Positions 26,504 to 35,402 of a stretch of DNA of 64,000 nucleotides are shown one piece after another. Location: assembly GCF_002414005.1 (NCBI RefSeq), contig NZ_DHYG01000008.1:29914-93913 (forward strand), given 5' to 3'. Made by a program: the position numbers and the translations under genes. The notes below the pieces were generated by a model. It saw only the letters and a program-made list of their open reading frames with translations. It made no database searches and was not told where the DNA came from. This stretch comes from Psychrobacter sp. UBA5136 (GTDB lineage: Bacteria > Pseudomonadota > Gammaproteobacteria > Pseudomonadales > Moraxellaceae). The first letter of the stretch is position 1. The number at the start of each line of letters is the position of its first letter.

Positions 26504-27799
26504 TTAACGAGTTGGGGTTACCCGCCAGATGGTGTTAGAAAGGTCATCGGCGACAATAAGTGCACCTTTTGGATCAACGGTTACACCCACCGGACGACCA
26601 AAGGTTTTGCCATCTTCGCTTTGGAATCCAGTAACAAAGTCAACCGGGTCCCCGGCTGGCTTGCCGTTATGAAATGGCACAAACCCGACCTTGTAACCCG
26701 CCGGATCTGAACGGTTCCAACTGCCATGCTCGCCGATAAATGCGCCTTCTGAGAACTTGCCACCCATGGTTGCCGTTGAGAATGACAGGCCCAAAGGAGC
26801 TTTGTGCGAACCAAGGCTGTAATCCGGAGCAATCGCGGCGGCTACCATATCGGGCTGCTGCGGCCTGACGCGAGAATCAACATGTTGACCCCAATAACTG
26901 TATGGCCAGCCGTAGAACGCGCCGTCCCGAACTGAGGTCAGATAATCAGGTACCAGTCGCGAACCCAGCTCGTCACGCTCGTTCACTACTGCCCATAACT
27001 GATCAGTGCCTGGCAGAATATCCAGTGCCGTTGGATTACGCAAACCGGTTGCATAAGCCCTGTGAGCCCCACTCTTAGCGTCGATCTCCCATATCCTAGC
27101 GCGATTCTCCTCAACATTGAGGCCATTTTCCGTAATGTTGCTGTTTGAGCCGATACCAACGTACAGCAAGCGCCCATCAGGGCTGGCAGTCATCGACTTG
27201 GTCCAGTGATGATTGATCTCGCTGGGCAGGACGGTAAGTTGGCGTGGCGGCCCGCTAGCTTCGGTTTGGCCGGGCTGATAATCGAACTGCACTACCGCAT
27301 CTTGATTGGCGACGTACAGCTGGTCGTTGATTAACGCAAGTCCGTAAGGTGCGTTCAAATTTTTGGCGAACACAGTGCGTCTCTCATAAGTGCCATCATT
27401 ATCGCTATCTCGCAGCAGGGTCAGACGATTGCCGCTTTTGACCGAGGTAGTGCCTTTAGATTTGAAATAACCAGCAATAAAGTCTTTGGGACGTTGCTTG
27501 GAGGCGTTACCGCCCCGCCCCTCGGCCACCAGAATGTCACCATTCGGCAAGACCAGCGTCTGCCGTGGAATCTGCAGGTCAGTGGCAATGGCTTTGATTT
27601 CATAGCCTGATGGCACTATAGGCCTGCGATCTCCCCAGCCTGCGGGATCAGCGATCTTCAGTGTTGGTAACAAGCCGCGTTGAACTTCAGGCAGCTCTGG
27701 ATCTGGTCCAAGCTGTGCGGAGTCATCTACTTTGCTTTCGCTGCATGCGCTCAACAGCACAGCGATTATAGTGGCAGACAAAATTTTAATCGGCTTCAT
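26504..27799 (-). CDS. PQQ-type soluble sugar dehydrogenase (sorbosone dehydrogenase-like) lipoprotein
   Basis: 431 residues from ATG 27799; two ATG codons just upstream are alternatives. A signal with lipobox LLSAC predicts an outer or periplasmic lipoprotein. The body is a six-bladed beta-propeller typical of soluble glucose/sorbosone dehydrogenases: LPNGDILVAEGRGG, LNAPYGLAL, EINHHWTKSMTASPDGRLLYVGIG, YATGLRNPTALDI, FYGWPYSYWG, GSHKAPLGLSF and FIGEHGSWNRS. It would oxidise sugars or other polyols in the periplasm if PQQ is available. Codon use looks more GC-rich than in flanking genes. Overlaps the DUF2231 gene end (ATGATGA), implying coupled translation. Confidence 0.88.
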   Translation of the reverse strand: MKPIKILSATIIAVLLSACSESKVDDSAQLGPDPELPEVQRGLLPTLKIADPAGWGDRRPIVPSGYEIKAIATDLQIPRQTLVLPNGDILVAEGRGGNASKQRPKDFIAGYFKSKGTTSVKSGNRLTLLRDSDNDGTYERRTVFAKNLNAPYGLALINDQLYVANQDAVVQFDYQPGQTEASGPPRQLTVLPSEINHHWTKSMTASPDGRLLYVGIGSNSNITENGLNVEENRARIWEIDAKSGAHRAYATGLRNPTALDILPGTDQLWAVVNERDELGSRLVPDYLTSVRDGAFYGWPYSYWGQHVDSRVRPQQPDMVAAAIAPDYSLGSHKAPLGLSFSTATMGGKFSEGAFIGEHGSWNRSDPAGYKVGFVPFHNGKPAGDPVDFVTGFQSEDGKTFGRPVGVTVDPKGALIVADDLSNTIWRVTPTR

Positions 27800-28233
27800 C
27801 ATGCACATCCACTACGCCAGCTAGCGAGGCCAATCCAGGTTGCAGCGCAAGCTAAGATGACAGTGATTACGGATAGGACAAGTCCGGTCGGCATACTGGC
27901 CCACGCGTCCTTTGCATGAATGAACGAGTTGATGACGCCCAGCACGAAGGTCGCTAATAGCAACAAAAAATAGATCAGTGGTTTACCCATTCGCTCATGC
28001 CCGCGAATCAGAGATACAATCGAGCCCAGCAAGGCGAATCCATTGAATACCAGCGCACCTATCAGCAGCCAGGAGGCGAAGTTTTTCCATTGCAGCACAT
28101 AGCTGGACCAGTAAGCGTAATCACTGAGTAAAACTCCGATAAAAAGGGGCACCATCCCGGACAGAACAAACGCATGTAGCGGATGCAGGGGGTACAGGGC
28201 GGTGCCGGAGCGTCGGGCAACAGCACTGATCAT
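27799..28233 (-). CDS. DUF2231 family small membrane protein
   Basis: 144 residues with four hydrophobic spans. The opening YPLHPLHAFVLSGMVPLFIGVLLSDYAYW and later WLLIGALVFNGFALLGSIVSLI fit DUF2231, a family of inner-membrane proteins often found beside redox proteins; a role as an electron-transfer or assembly partner for the sugar dehydrogenase is inferred from the overlap. AAGGAAA precedes the ATG. Base composition is more GC-rich than the genes on either side of the pair, suggesting joint acquisition by transfer. Confidence 0.85.
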   Translation of the reverse strand: MISAVARRSGTALYPLHPLHAFVLSGMVPLFIGVLLSDYAYWSSYVLQWKNFASWLLIGALVFNGFALLGSIVSLIRGHERMGKPLIYFLLLLATFVLGVINSFIHAKDAWASMPTGLVLSVITVILACAATWIGLASWRSGCA

Positions 28234-28475
28234 AGCAATTTCCTTATTGCTGGCAAATGAGGATTCGATCGTCCGTACAGATTTTACCGGCCCGAACTAC
28301 GCTTTATAGAATTTATAACCCACAAAGAAGTAAAAGCGTTGCTTAAAACATACCAAAGCCAAGAGGGCTCTTCAACCTTTTTTCGAGTTATTTCCTGAAA
28401 ATCAGTCGGTTATTAGCTCTTGGATGAGCACTTGCTATCGTCCTCAATAATTATCCGCTCAAATCTTTCTAGTCT

Positions 28476-30188
28476 TTAGCTAATGACAATTTGGCTATAA
28501 GTGTCTGTTGATGCTAAAGGTTGTTGTGAGTTTTGCACCGACCTCGTTGCTCCGGCAGCGCGTTTAATCAGCAGATCAACTGGCGCATCAGGGCTCAATG
28601 TTCCAAAAGCAAGGCCATGCTCGCCTGTAAGCCGTGAGCGACAAAATGCGTCTGCAATCTCCGTATTGTCGCTTAACAATAAAATTGAGGCCTGCAGCAT
28701 TAATGCTAAGCGCTCAATTACGTAGCGACTGCGAAATTCTAAGGTTTCAATGTCATCAAAGCGTACTGCTAATAGGCTAAGCTCGGCATCATAATGTGGG
28801 TTCTTGCCAGCGGCTTTTTGTAACTCGGTAAATAGCGCGTTACGGGTTTCGGGCTCTCTTTTTAAGGCGCGCAGCACGTCCAAACATTGCACATTACCAC
28901 TACCCTCCCAGATGGAGTTTAGCGGCGCTTGGCGATAGAGACGCGGCATGATATTTTCTTCAACATAGCCATTTCCTCCCAAACATTCCTGTGCTTCATT
29001 GATAAGAACGGGCGTGCGTTTGCATATCCAATATTTACCAATAGCGGTCGCAATGCGCGCAAGGGCGGCTTCATGCGGGTCATTTTTTATCATACCTACC
29101 GCGCGCGCAATGCGCATAGTAAGCGCCAAAGCCGCCTCCGACTCTAGTGCTAAGTCAGCAAGTACATTACGCATAATCGGCTGGTCAATCAATAATTTAC
29201 CAAAGGCTTCGCGCTGGCTGGTGTGATGAATGGCCTGTACAATCGCTTGGCGCATTTGTGCGGCAGATCCAATCATGCAGTCCAGCCGAGTCAGTGCCAC
29301 CATCTCGATAATGGTTGCGATACCGCGGCCTTCGACGCCGACCAATTCGCCAAAAGCGCCATGAAACTCGACTTCCGATGAGGCATTTGACCAGTCGCCA
29401 AGCTTGTCTTTGAGACGCTGAATACGAACGGCATTTTTTGTACCATCGGGACGAAAACGTGGCACCAAAAAGCAGCTTAGCCCATTCTCAGACTGCGCTA
29501 ACACCAAATGAGCATCACACATCGGCGCTGAGAAAAACCACTTATGACCAATAATCTCATAAGTACCGTCTTCTTGCCGTGTTGCTCGCGTGGTATTGCG
29601 GCGTAAATCTGAGCCACCTTGCTTTTCAGTCATGCCCATACCCATGGTACAACCCAATTTTTCTTCCATGGGCAAGCTGCGTGGGTCATATTGTTGCGAT
29701 AACAATTTGGGCAGCCATTTCTCCGCAAGCTTTGGCGAATGGCGTAAAGCAGGAATCGCCGCGTAACTCATAGACATTGGGCACCCAAAACCTGCCTCAG
29801 GCTGCGAGCCTAAATACATGACAGCGGCCCGCGCTACATGAGCGCCTTCGCGGTCCTCATTGCGCCAAGCAAAATTATTCATCCCGTATTTCACGCCAGC
29901 CGTCATCAGCTCATGATAAGCTGGATGAAACTCCACCTCATCTAAGCGGCGACCATAGCTGTCAAACGCGCGTAATTTAGGCCGATTTTCATTGGCTAAA
30001 AACCCACTAGCCATCATATCACCGCCCGTACGAGCGCCAAATTCACGTAAATGCTCTTTTGCCCACCCTGCTCCCTCACGCGCCACCGCCTCCATAAGCG
30101 CAGTATCCGTCAGCCAAGCGTTATAGTTCGCGAGCGCAAAAGGTTGATTGTTGACTTCATGCGTATTAAATTGATTTGTCAGGGCCAT
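28476..30188 (-). CDS. aidB: AidB-like acyl-CoA dehydrogenase
   Basis: 570 residues, the long AidB type of flavin-containing acyl-CoA dehydrogenase. Supporting segments: FNTHEVNNQPFALANYNAW at the start, GMGMTEKQGGSDLRRNTTRA (substrate/flavin loop), FFSAPMCDAHLVLAQ, DKLGDWSNASSEVEF and LGGNGYVEENIMPRLYRQAPLNSIWEGSGNV near the FAD site. In E. coli AidB is induced by alkylation damage and can oxidise isovaleryl-CoA. Its role here may be catabolic instead, because the divergent neighbour is a PaaX-type regulator, a family that controls CoA-ester pathways. Symbol indicates family, not a proven alkylation role. AAGGAAG is the ribosome site. Confidence 0.88.
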   Translation of the reverse strand: MALTNQFNTHEVNNQPFALANYNAWLTDTALMEAVAREGAGWAKEHLREFGARTGGDMMASGFLANENRPKLRAFDSYGRRLDEVEFHPAYHELMTAGVKYGMNNFAWRNEDREGAHVARAAVMYLGSQPEAGFGCPMSMSYAAIPALRHSPKLAEKWLPKLLSQQYDPRSLPMEEKLGCTMGMGMTEKQGGSDLRRNTTRATRQEDGTYEIIGHKWFFSAPMCDAHLVLAQSENGLSCFLVPRFRPDGTKNAVRIQRLKDKLGDWSNASSEVEFHGAFGELVGVEGRGIATIIEMVALTRLDCMIGSAAQMRQAIVQAIHHTSQREAFGKLLIDQPIMRNVLADLALESEAALALTMRIARAVGMIKNDPHEAALARIATAIGKYWICKRTPVLINEAQECLGGNGYVEENIMPRLYRQAPLNSIWEGSGNVQCLDVLRALKREPETRNALFTELQKAAGKNPHYDAELSLLAVRFDDIETLEFRSRYVIERLALMLQASILLLSDNTEIADAFCRSRLTGEHGLAFGTLSPDAPVDLLIKRAAGATRSVQNSQQPLASTDTYSQIVIS

Positions 30189-30229
30189 AACTGCTATCTT
30201 CCTTGATTTCGGCTTATAAAAAGTTTCAC

Positions 30230-30255
30230 AACAGTTAGTATTACATCTTACTGTT
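30230..30255. promoter_or_regulatory. candidate operator between the acyl-CoA dehydrogenase and PaaX genes
   Basis: Imperfect palindrome: AACAGT (30230-30235) and ACTGTT (30250-30255), with extra pairing next to the arms. It lies in the 88-bp gap between two divergent starts, where a PaaX-like repressor could control both genes. Inferred from position only. Confidence 0.4.
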
Positions 30256-30276
30256 TATTTCGTCAAGGAATGTAAT

Positions 30277-31083
30277 ATGAAAAAACCCAGTCCTCGTTTA
30301 CTCCTCTTACGTTTATTGACGGTAGCGGATAACCATACCCTTAATGTTAGTGAAGCTATTTTGGCAGGCTCAGTATTTGGTATGACAGAAAACAGCATTC
30401 GCGTCACCATGGCTCGGTTAACCCAAACAGAGCTTGCTGAGGCAATCGCACCTGCTACTTACCGATTAGGTCCCAAAGCTCGAAAACTAGGCGATGATGT
30501 GGCTTTGTGGCATACATTCGATAGAAAAACCATAAAATCGGACGGTTCATGGATAACGGTAGCAACGAGCGGCTTACCACGCAGCGATCGCAAGATACTC
30601 CGTGCTCGTGACCGCGCTTTATCGTTATTAGGGTTTCGCGAGCTAGACAAAGGGCTCTATATTCGCCCAAATAACCTACAAGGTGGTATCGATGGCGTTC
30701 GTAAGCGTCTATTAAATTTAGGATTGGGAGAAGAAGCCATCGTCTTTAAGGCTTGTGACTTTGACGATAAGCGACAAAAAAAGGCTTTATTGCTTTGGTC
30801 AGATATGCAACTAGCCAAACATTATGAAGAGATGTCTTATCAATTAAATCATTGGTTAGAGCATAAAGAAGGTTTAAGTGCAGATGTGGCGCTACGCGAG
30901 GTATTTATGCTAGGAGATGCTGGCATTCGCAGTGTGATATTTGATCCATTATTACCTGCACCTTTAGTAGATGAAGCTGCACGGCAACAATATTTCAATA
31001 CAGTACGGCGCTTTAACGATGAAGGCCGTCGGCTTTGGTTGGCGTTTTTTGATGCAAATCTTGCAAAGATCGATGAAACTTAA
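30277..31083 (+). CDS. PaaX-family transcription regulator
   Basis: 268 residues. An N-terminal winged-helix segment (LLRLLTVADNHTLNVSEAILAGSVFGMTENSIRVTMARL) is followed by the PaaX-type middle and C-terminal regions (TYRLGPKARKLGDDV, then DGSWITVAT, DRALSLLGFRELDKGLYIRPNNL). PaaX proteins are repressors relieved by aryl-CoA esters; the inducer here is unknown and no phenylacetate genes are near. It is divergent from the AidB-like dehydrogenase, the likely target. Its stop overlaps the stop of the convergent gene at 31080-31083 by several bases. Confidence 0.87.
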   Translation: MKKPSPRLLLLRLLTVADNHTLNVSEAILAGSVFGMTENSIRVTMARLTQTELAEAIAPATYRLGPKARKLGDDVALWHTFDRKTIKSDGSWITVATSGLPRSDRKILRARDRALSLLGFRELDKGLYIRPNNLQGGIDGVRKRLLNLGLGEEAIVFKACDFDDKRQKKALLLWSDMQLAKHYEEMSYQLNHWLEHKEGLSADVALREVFMLGDAGIRSVIFDPLLPAPLVDEAARQQYFNTVRRFNDEGRRLWLAFFDANLAKIDET

Positions 31084-32099
31084 TCATTGGTCTCACGGTA
31101 TAGTGTACTTTGTGATTCTTGCCTAAAGTCTTCGTAAGTAATGGCGGGCTCAGCCTCCGCTTCATTAGTCATTACCGCTGTGGGTTGTCCATTTGTGCCT
31201 TTTGCATTAGCAACTTTGCTTTTGTCAGTAGTATCTTTAATAGCATCTTTATTAGTAGCGCCCTTATTATCAGTATTAACGTTGCTTGGTACGCTGGTTT
31301 GAGCCTCTTTGCTCGCTTGATTGCTGATATCAGTAGCGCTTTGCTGAGCGTTTGAATTTTCTTGTCTAGCATTAGTAGCAGACGCCCTATTTGCTGTATT
31401 TGTCTTCTCACTGTTCGGATTGGTTGTAGGCGCTGGGGTTGACGTTGACAAAACACCGGTAAAGATAAGCGTGACGACCACGGCAGCAATCAATGATGAG
31501 CCAACAATCATCCCTACAATGAGCGCTTTTTTGCTACTTGCCGGCGCACTCTCTTTTAATAGATTACCTTCTTTTAATGGAGCGGGTTGAATTGGGCTTT
31601 GTATGACTAAATCGTTACTATCACCGACAATATCAGGGCTTTCAGAGTTATCATTAGCCTCATGACTTAAAGGGACTTCCTCTCTTACGACAGCGTCATT
31701 AGGCGCGTCTGCACTACTTACACCTAGCCACTTATCTTCATCAGCAAAATCTAAATTAACCCCCGTGCTTCTGCTACCGACACTACTGTCTCCCTGTAGA
31801 CCAGCCTCTTGCTGCCTCTCACCTTGTTGAGTGGCAAACAACGCTAGCTCTGCTACGCTCAGCGGCTCATATGAGGACAGTTTATCAGCATTTTTTAGCG
31901 GAGCGAGCTTGCTCTCGCCACTAATGCCATTAGTTTGTTCGCGAAGACCTTCATTATCAGTGCTATCCACATTTTCAACGCGCGTGATAAAGCGCTCATA
32001 AATATTATCTTTACGCGCGCGCCTTCGCGGCTTAGCATTAGCGATTCTGGCCAAATTTGCCTCTAAATCTGCACTTTTCTTACTTTTTTTGTCGCTCAT
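31080..32099 (-). CDS. single-span membrane protein with low-complexity C-terminal region, unknown function
   Basis: 339 residues. A charged N-terminus (MSDKKSKKSADLEANLARIA with RRRARK) and a long acidic, Ser/Asp-rich region precede one hydrophobic span near residues 192-215 (VGMIVGSSLIAAVVVTLIF). The rest, rich in Asn, Thr, Ala and Lys, would lie outside the membrane. It ends with the more ordered segment YEDFRQESQSTLYRETND. Layout resembles cell-division or envelope scaffold proteins with a disordered periplasmic tail, but I recognise no family. It overlaps the stop of the PaaX gene on the other strand, so the two messages form an antisense overlap. Confidence 0.72.
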   Translation of the reverse strand: MSDKKSKKSADLEANLARIANAKPRRRARKDNIYERFITRVENVDSTDNEGLREQTNGISGESKLAPLKNADKLSSYEPLSVAELALFATQQGERQQEAGLQGDSSVGSRSTGVNLDFADEDKWLGVSSADAPNDAVVREEVPLSHEANDNSESPDIVGDSNDLVIQSPIQPAPLKEGNLLKESAPASSKKALIVGMIVGSSLIAAVVVTLIFTGVLSTSTPAPTTNPNSEKTNTANRASATNARQENSNAQQSATDISNQASKEAQTSVPSNVNTDNKGATNKDAIKDTTDKSKVANAKGTNGQPTAVMTNEAEAEPAITYEDFRQESQSTLYRETND

Positions 32100-32367
32100 G
32101 AAGTGATACCAGAACAGTTAATGCCACCAAAATTAGATGATTGCTAGAATTAAGGTAAAAATGGCGTATTTGCACGCTGTATTTGTGTGGCTAATTTACA
32201 TCAATTGTTTGCTAAATTGTAACACTATCGTTGCCACACAATATAGTAGGTCGTCTCTTCCTCTTCAAGTATAATTTTACGCGGGTCGCTATATTGTATA
32301 AAACAGCTAAAATATCTGATTAAATAAGCGTCATAAACAGATGGGCATCACAATATGGGTTTAAAAC

Positions 32368-33378
32368 ATGGATTTAAAACAACTCAACGCTTTTATTGCT
32401 ATCGCTGATGTCAAAAGCTTTAGCGCAGCTGCTAGCAAGACTGGATTGTCACAGCCAACCCTTAGCCGTTTGCTAAAGCAGCTTGAGACCGACATGGGCG
32501 TAGAATTAATCGACCGTTATCATAGGCCGCTACATCTGACCGAAGCGGGCGCGTTTTTTTACGATAAAATCAGCACGATATTGACAGAGATTGATACCGT
32601 CACTAGCATGACCCAGCGCTTATCTATGCCAAGTAGCGGATTAAACATTGGCTTTGTGCCATCGGTGCTGTACGGGTTATTGCCTGAGGTTATCGCTAAG
32701 CTCAAGCAGTCCAATCCTGATATCGAAGTCAATCTCAAGGACATCAGCTCCTATCAGCAAATTGACGCCCTAAAAAGCGGTGAGATTGACATTGGTTTTG
32801 GGCGCTTTGCCCATCAAGACCCATGGATTCAGCAAATACTATTGCGCCACGAGCGCTATATGGTGGCGCTACCTAAAGCGCATCCGCTTGCTGATAGCGA
32901 TGAACAGCGCTTGATTGATTTGGCGAACAATCGCTTAATTTTATACCATCAGACGCATCTGCCTATAGCAACGACTGCGGCTGCTATTAATGCTACCACT
33001 AATAAAGGCGACCGAAACAAGGCATCATCTAATAAGCAGCCATCTCTTGCACCTGTGACCGAGCCTTTGCTGCATCTGTTCGCCCAATATGGCATCTCGC
33101 CATTTATGACCACCACGGTGAGTGATTTACAGGTGGCGCTCGGCTTGGTTGCCGCTGGTGAAGGCATTACTTTGGTGCCTGCCAGCCTAAAAACGGTGCG
33201 TACCGAGCAGATCGTCTATCGTCGCCTGCTGCACGAAAATGCCACCTCTCCTATCTACCTCCATACCCTCAAAGACTTCGTGCACCCAAAAATCCCCGAT
33301 TTACTAAGCGCGATTTATGAGGTATACGAACGCCGCGGTATTACCTATCGGCAGCAGAGTTTTACCTCACAGCGTTAA
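32368..33378 (+). CDS. LysR-family transcription regulator
   Basis: 336 residues. The N-terminal helix-turn-helix (LKQLNAFIAIADVKSFSAAASKTGLSQPTLSRLLKQLE) is classical LysR, followed by a periplasmic-binding-protein-like effector domain with segments LNIGFVPSVLYGLLPEVI, GEIDIGFGRFA, MVALPKAHPLADSD and GEGITLVPASL. Within the effector domain a non-conserved insertion of about 30 residues rich in Asn, Thr, Ala and Lys is present (near 200-230). The effector and target genes are unknown. The neighbouring NRAMP gene lies about 325 bp downstream, in the same direction; a Fur box separates them. Confidence 0.87.
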   Translation: MDLKQLNAFIAIADVKSFSAAASKTGLSQPTLSRLLKQLETDMGVELIDRYHRPLHLTEAGAFFYDKISTILTEIDTVTSMTQRLSMPSSGLNIGFVPSVLYGLLPEVIAKLKQSNPDIEVNLKDISSYQQIDALKSGEIDIGFGRFAHQDPWIQQILLRHERYMVALPKAHPLADSDEQRLIDLANNRLILYHQTHLPIATTAAAINATTNKGDRNKASSNKQPSLAPVTEPLLHLFAQYGISPFMTTTVSDLQVALGLVAAGEGITLVPASLKTVRTEQIVYRRLLHENATSPIYLHTLKDFVHPKIPDLLSAIYEVYERRGITYRQQSFTSQR

Positions 33379-33516
33379 TCAGCGTGAAATTGGCAGATAT
33401 CGGCGGCATATTGTGTTATAAAGAAACGGCAAAAAAACTCAGAGCTAGCTCTTGATATTCATAGCTGATTATGCTAACTATCGAGAATGGCGGTGCAAAC
33501 AAAAAGTAATAATAAT

Positions 33517-33532
33517 GAGAATAATCATTCTC
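33517..33532 (+). promoter_or_regulatory. Fur-box-like palindrome upstream of the NRAMP gene
   Basis: Perfect inverted repeat GAGAAT-AATC-ATTCTC with AATAAT before it, a good match to the Fur recognition pattern. It lies about 170 bp before the transporter start. The surrounding gap 33379-33702 (324 bp) has no credible gene; a 72-codon frame at 33452 lacks protein features. Confidence 0.75.
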
Positions 33533-33702
33533 CTGAATAGCAGCAGTATGCTAAAGTCGATACAAGATGAATCGTTTTATATTTCCATAACCAGCACTGA
33601 TATTCAGCACTGGAAAAATGATATAAAACCTTTCTCTCATGATCACTGGCAAACTGACACAGGTAAGTGATGATTTGCCGTTCCAACCATTTCGAGGTAT
33701 TC

Positions 33703-34989
33703 ATGACCACACAACGACTCAATAACCCAAGCGCTACCGACGATACCGTTGCCCTGCAGCAAGAAGGATTTAGCTGGCGGGCCTTTGGTCCCGGTATTTT
33801 AATGGCGACCGCTGCTATCGGTGGCTCGCATCTGATTTCATCGACACAGGCGGGCGCTTTGTACGGCTGGCAGTTGGCGATTATGATTATTTTAGCCAAC
33901 GTCTTTAAATATCCATTTTTTCGCTTCGGCACCGATTATGTGTATGACACCGGCGAGAGCTTAATCGCAGGCTATGCCAAACGCTCAAAAGCCTATCTTT
34001 GGATTTACTTTATCCTATCTATCCTATCAGCGGTAATTAGTACTGGCGCGGTATCCTTAATTGCGGCGGTCATCTTAGGCTTTATGCTGCCTGCTTCTCT
34101 TGAGCTCTCAACCATGAGCTTGTCTATGATTATCGTCGCCGTATCGTGGTTCTTTTTGATTGCAGGTCACTATAAGCTGCTCGATGGCGTCACCAAGTGG
34201 ATTATGATTGCCCTGACCACCGCAACGGTCGCCGCCGTGGTGATTGCTGCTGGCAAGCCGACGGTCATGGCGACAGATTTTGTCGCAGCGTCTCCTTGGA
34301 ATCTTGCAACCCTCGGCTTTATCGTGGCGCTCATGGGCTGGATGCCCGCGCCGCTTGAGTTTGCGGCGATTACCTCGATGTGGACGTCAGCAAAAAGAAA
34401 AACCGACCACACCACCCACCGTCAAGGACTATTGGACTTTAATGTCGGCTATGCCGTTTCGGCTATCTTAGCGCTATTTTTCTTAGCATTGGGCGTGTTC
34501 GTACAGTATGGTTCAGGGCAAGAAATTGAGATTGCCGGTGCCGCTTACATCAATCAGCTGATTAATATGTATACCAGCACCATCGGTGAATGGTCACGGC
34601 TACTGGTCGCTTTCGTCGCCTTTATGTGCATGTTTGGCACCACCATTACCTGTGCTGATGGTTATGGGCGTGCCAATGCCGAATGCTGGCGGTTGATTAA
34701 AGGTCAAAGCGATATTAATAAAAAACAAATCGCCTTTTGGACCACCTATGCAATTGGTGGCGGCTTGGTGATTATCACCTTCTTTACTGGCCAGCTGGGC
34801 TCAATGCTTAAGTTTGCCATGATATCGGCATTTGTCTCGGCGCCTATCTTTGGTTGGCTTAACTATTCATTGGTTAAAAATCATAAAAAACTGTCTGCTG
34901 GTATGAATGCTTTGTCGATTGCAGGACTGATATTCTTAGCAGGTTTTGCGCTCTTGTTCTTAGCGAACCTTGCAGGCTTTATTGGCTAA
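33703..34989 (+). CDS. NRAMP-family transporter with atypical metal-site motifs
   Basis: 428 residues from ATG 33703 (GAGG five bases upstream; a start at 33667 would add 12 residues). About 11 hydrophobic spans follow the NRAMP layout, with GPGILMATAAIGGSHLISS opening span 1. In classical Mn/Fe NRAMP proteins span 1 holds DPGN and span 6 holds MPHN. Here those places read IGGSH and MPAP, so the usual metal ligands are absent. That suggests a different ion, as in the NRAMP-related branches. A strong Fur-box-like site upstream links it to iron. A terminator follows. Function therefore uncertain beyond the family. Confidence 0.83.
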   Translation: MTTQRLNNPSATDDTVALQQEGFSWRAFGPGILMATAAIGGSHLISSTQAGALYGWQLAIMIILANVFKYPFFRFGTDYVYDTGESLIAGYAKRSKAYLWIYFILSILSAVISTGAVSLIAAVILGFMLPASLELSTMSLSMIIVAVSWFFLIAGHYKLLDGVTKWIMIALTTATVAAVVIAAGKPTVMATDFVAASPWNLATLGFIVALMGWMPAPLEFAAITSMWTSAKRKTDHTTHRQGLLDFNVGYAVSAILALFFLALGVFVQYGSGQEIEIAGAAYINQLINMYTSTIGEWSRLLVAFVAFMCMFGTTITCADGYGRANAECWRLIKGQSDINKKQIAFWTTYAIGGGLVIITFFTGQLGSMLKFAMISAFVSAPIFGWLNYSLVKNHKKLSAGMNALSIAGLIFLAGFALLFLANLAGFIG

Positions 34990-35053
34990 AAACGTTTCCA
35001 CCAGTCATAGCTCTCTATGATAAAAGCTCTTAGCTCTTTATGGTAAAAGCAAG

Positions 35054-35087
35054 AAAAGCCCTTTTAGCCCAGCTATGAGGGCTTTTT
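35054..35087 (+). terminator. terminator after the NRAMP gene
   Basis: Stem AAAAGCCCT (35054-35062) / AGGGCTTTT (35078-35086) with a loop of 15 bases and a T-run. Confidence 0.85.
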
Positions 35088-35402
35088 ACTGCGAAATCAC
35101 TTATTGTAGTTAAAAGTGCTCAATACCAAAAACAAGGCTATTTGTAACTAAATGTAAATTTCATAACAATAAGAAATTTATGATTTTAGCAATCTGAATA
35201 ATGATTTTGTTAAATGTTTAATAAATGGATATTACTATGTCATAAATGAATGGTTTTAGTATAGTTAACAATACATTAAATTATTTTTAATAATTCCTGT
35301 TATGACAACGCTTTGCAGCCCTGAATAATTGAGTATAATCAAGCACAACAATTTTATTCCTTCTCATTCAATAAGATTATTCCTCCACGTAAGGACGACG
35401 AT
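35088..35402. promoter_or_regulatory. AT-rich region upstream of prpB
   Basis: 315 bp, very AT-rich, ends with an AAGGACG ribosome site before prpB. It must hold the promoter of the methylcitrate genes. No prpR-type regulator is adjacent (neither the sigma-54 type of E. coli nor a GntR type), and I see no clear operator. Confidence 0.35.

Noticed and set aside
28234..28475. A second dif site bounding the sugar dehydrogenase module
   Set aside because: Read on both strands; no sequence resembling XerC and XerD arms with a six-base centre was found, so a clean dif-flanked element is not supported.
33452..33670. 72-codon frame between the LysR and NRAMP genes
   Set aside because: It spans the Fur-like palindrome and shows no protein family features; the region is better read as a promoter region.
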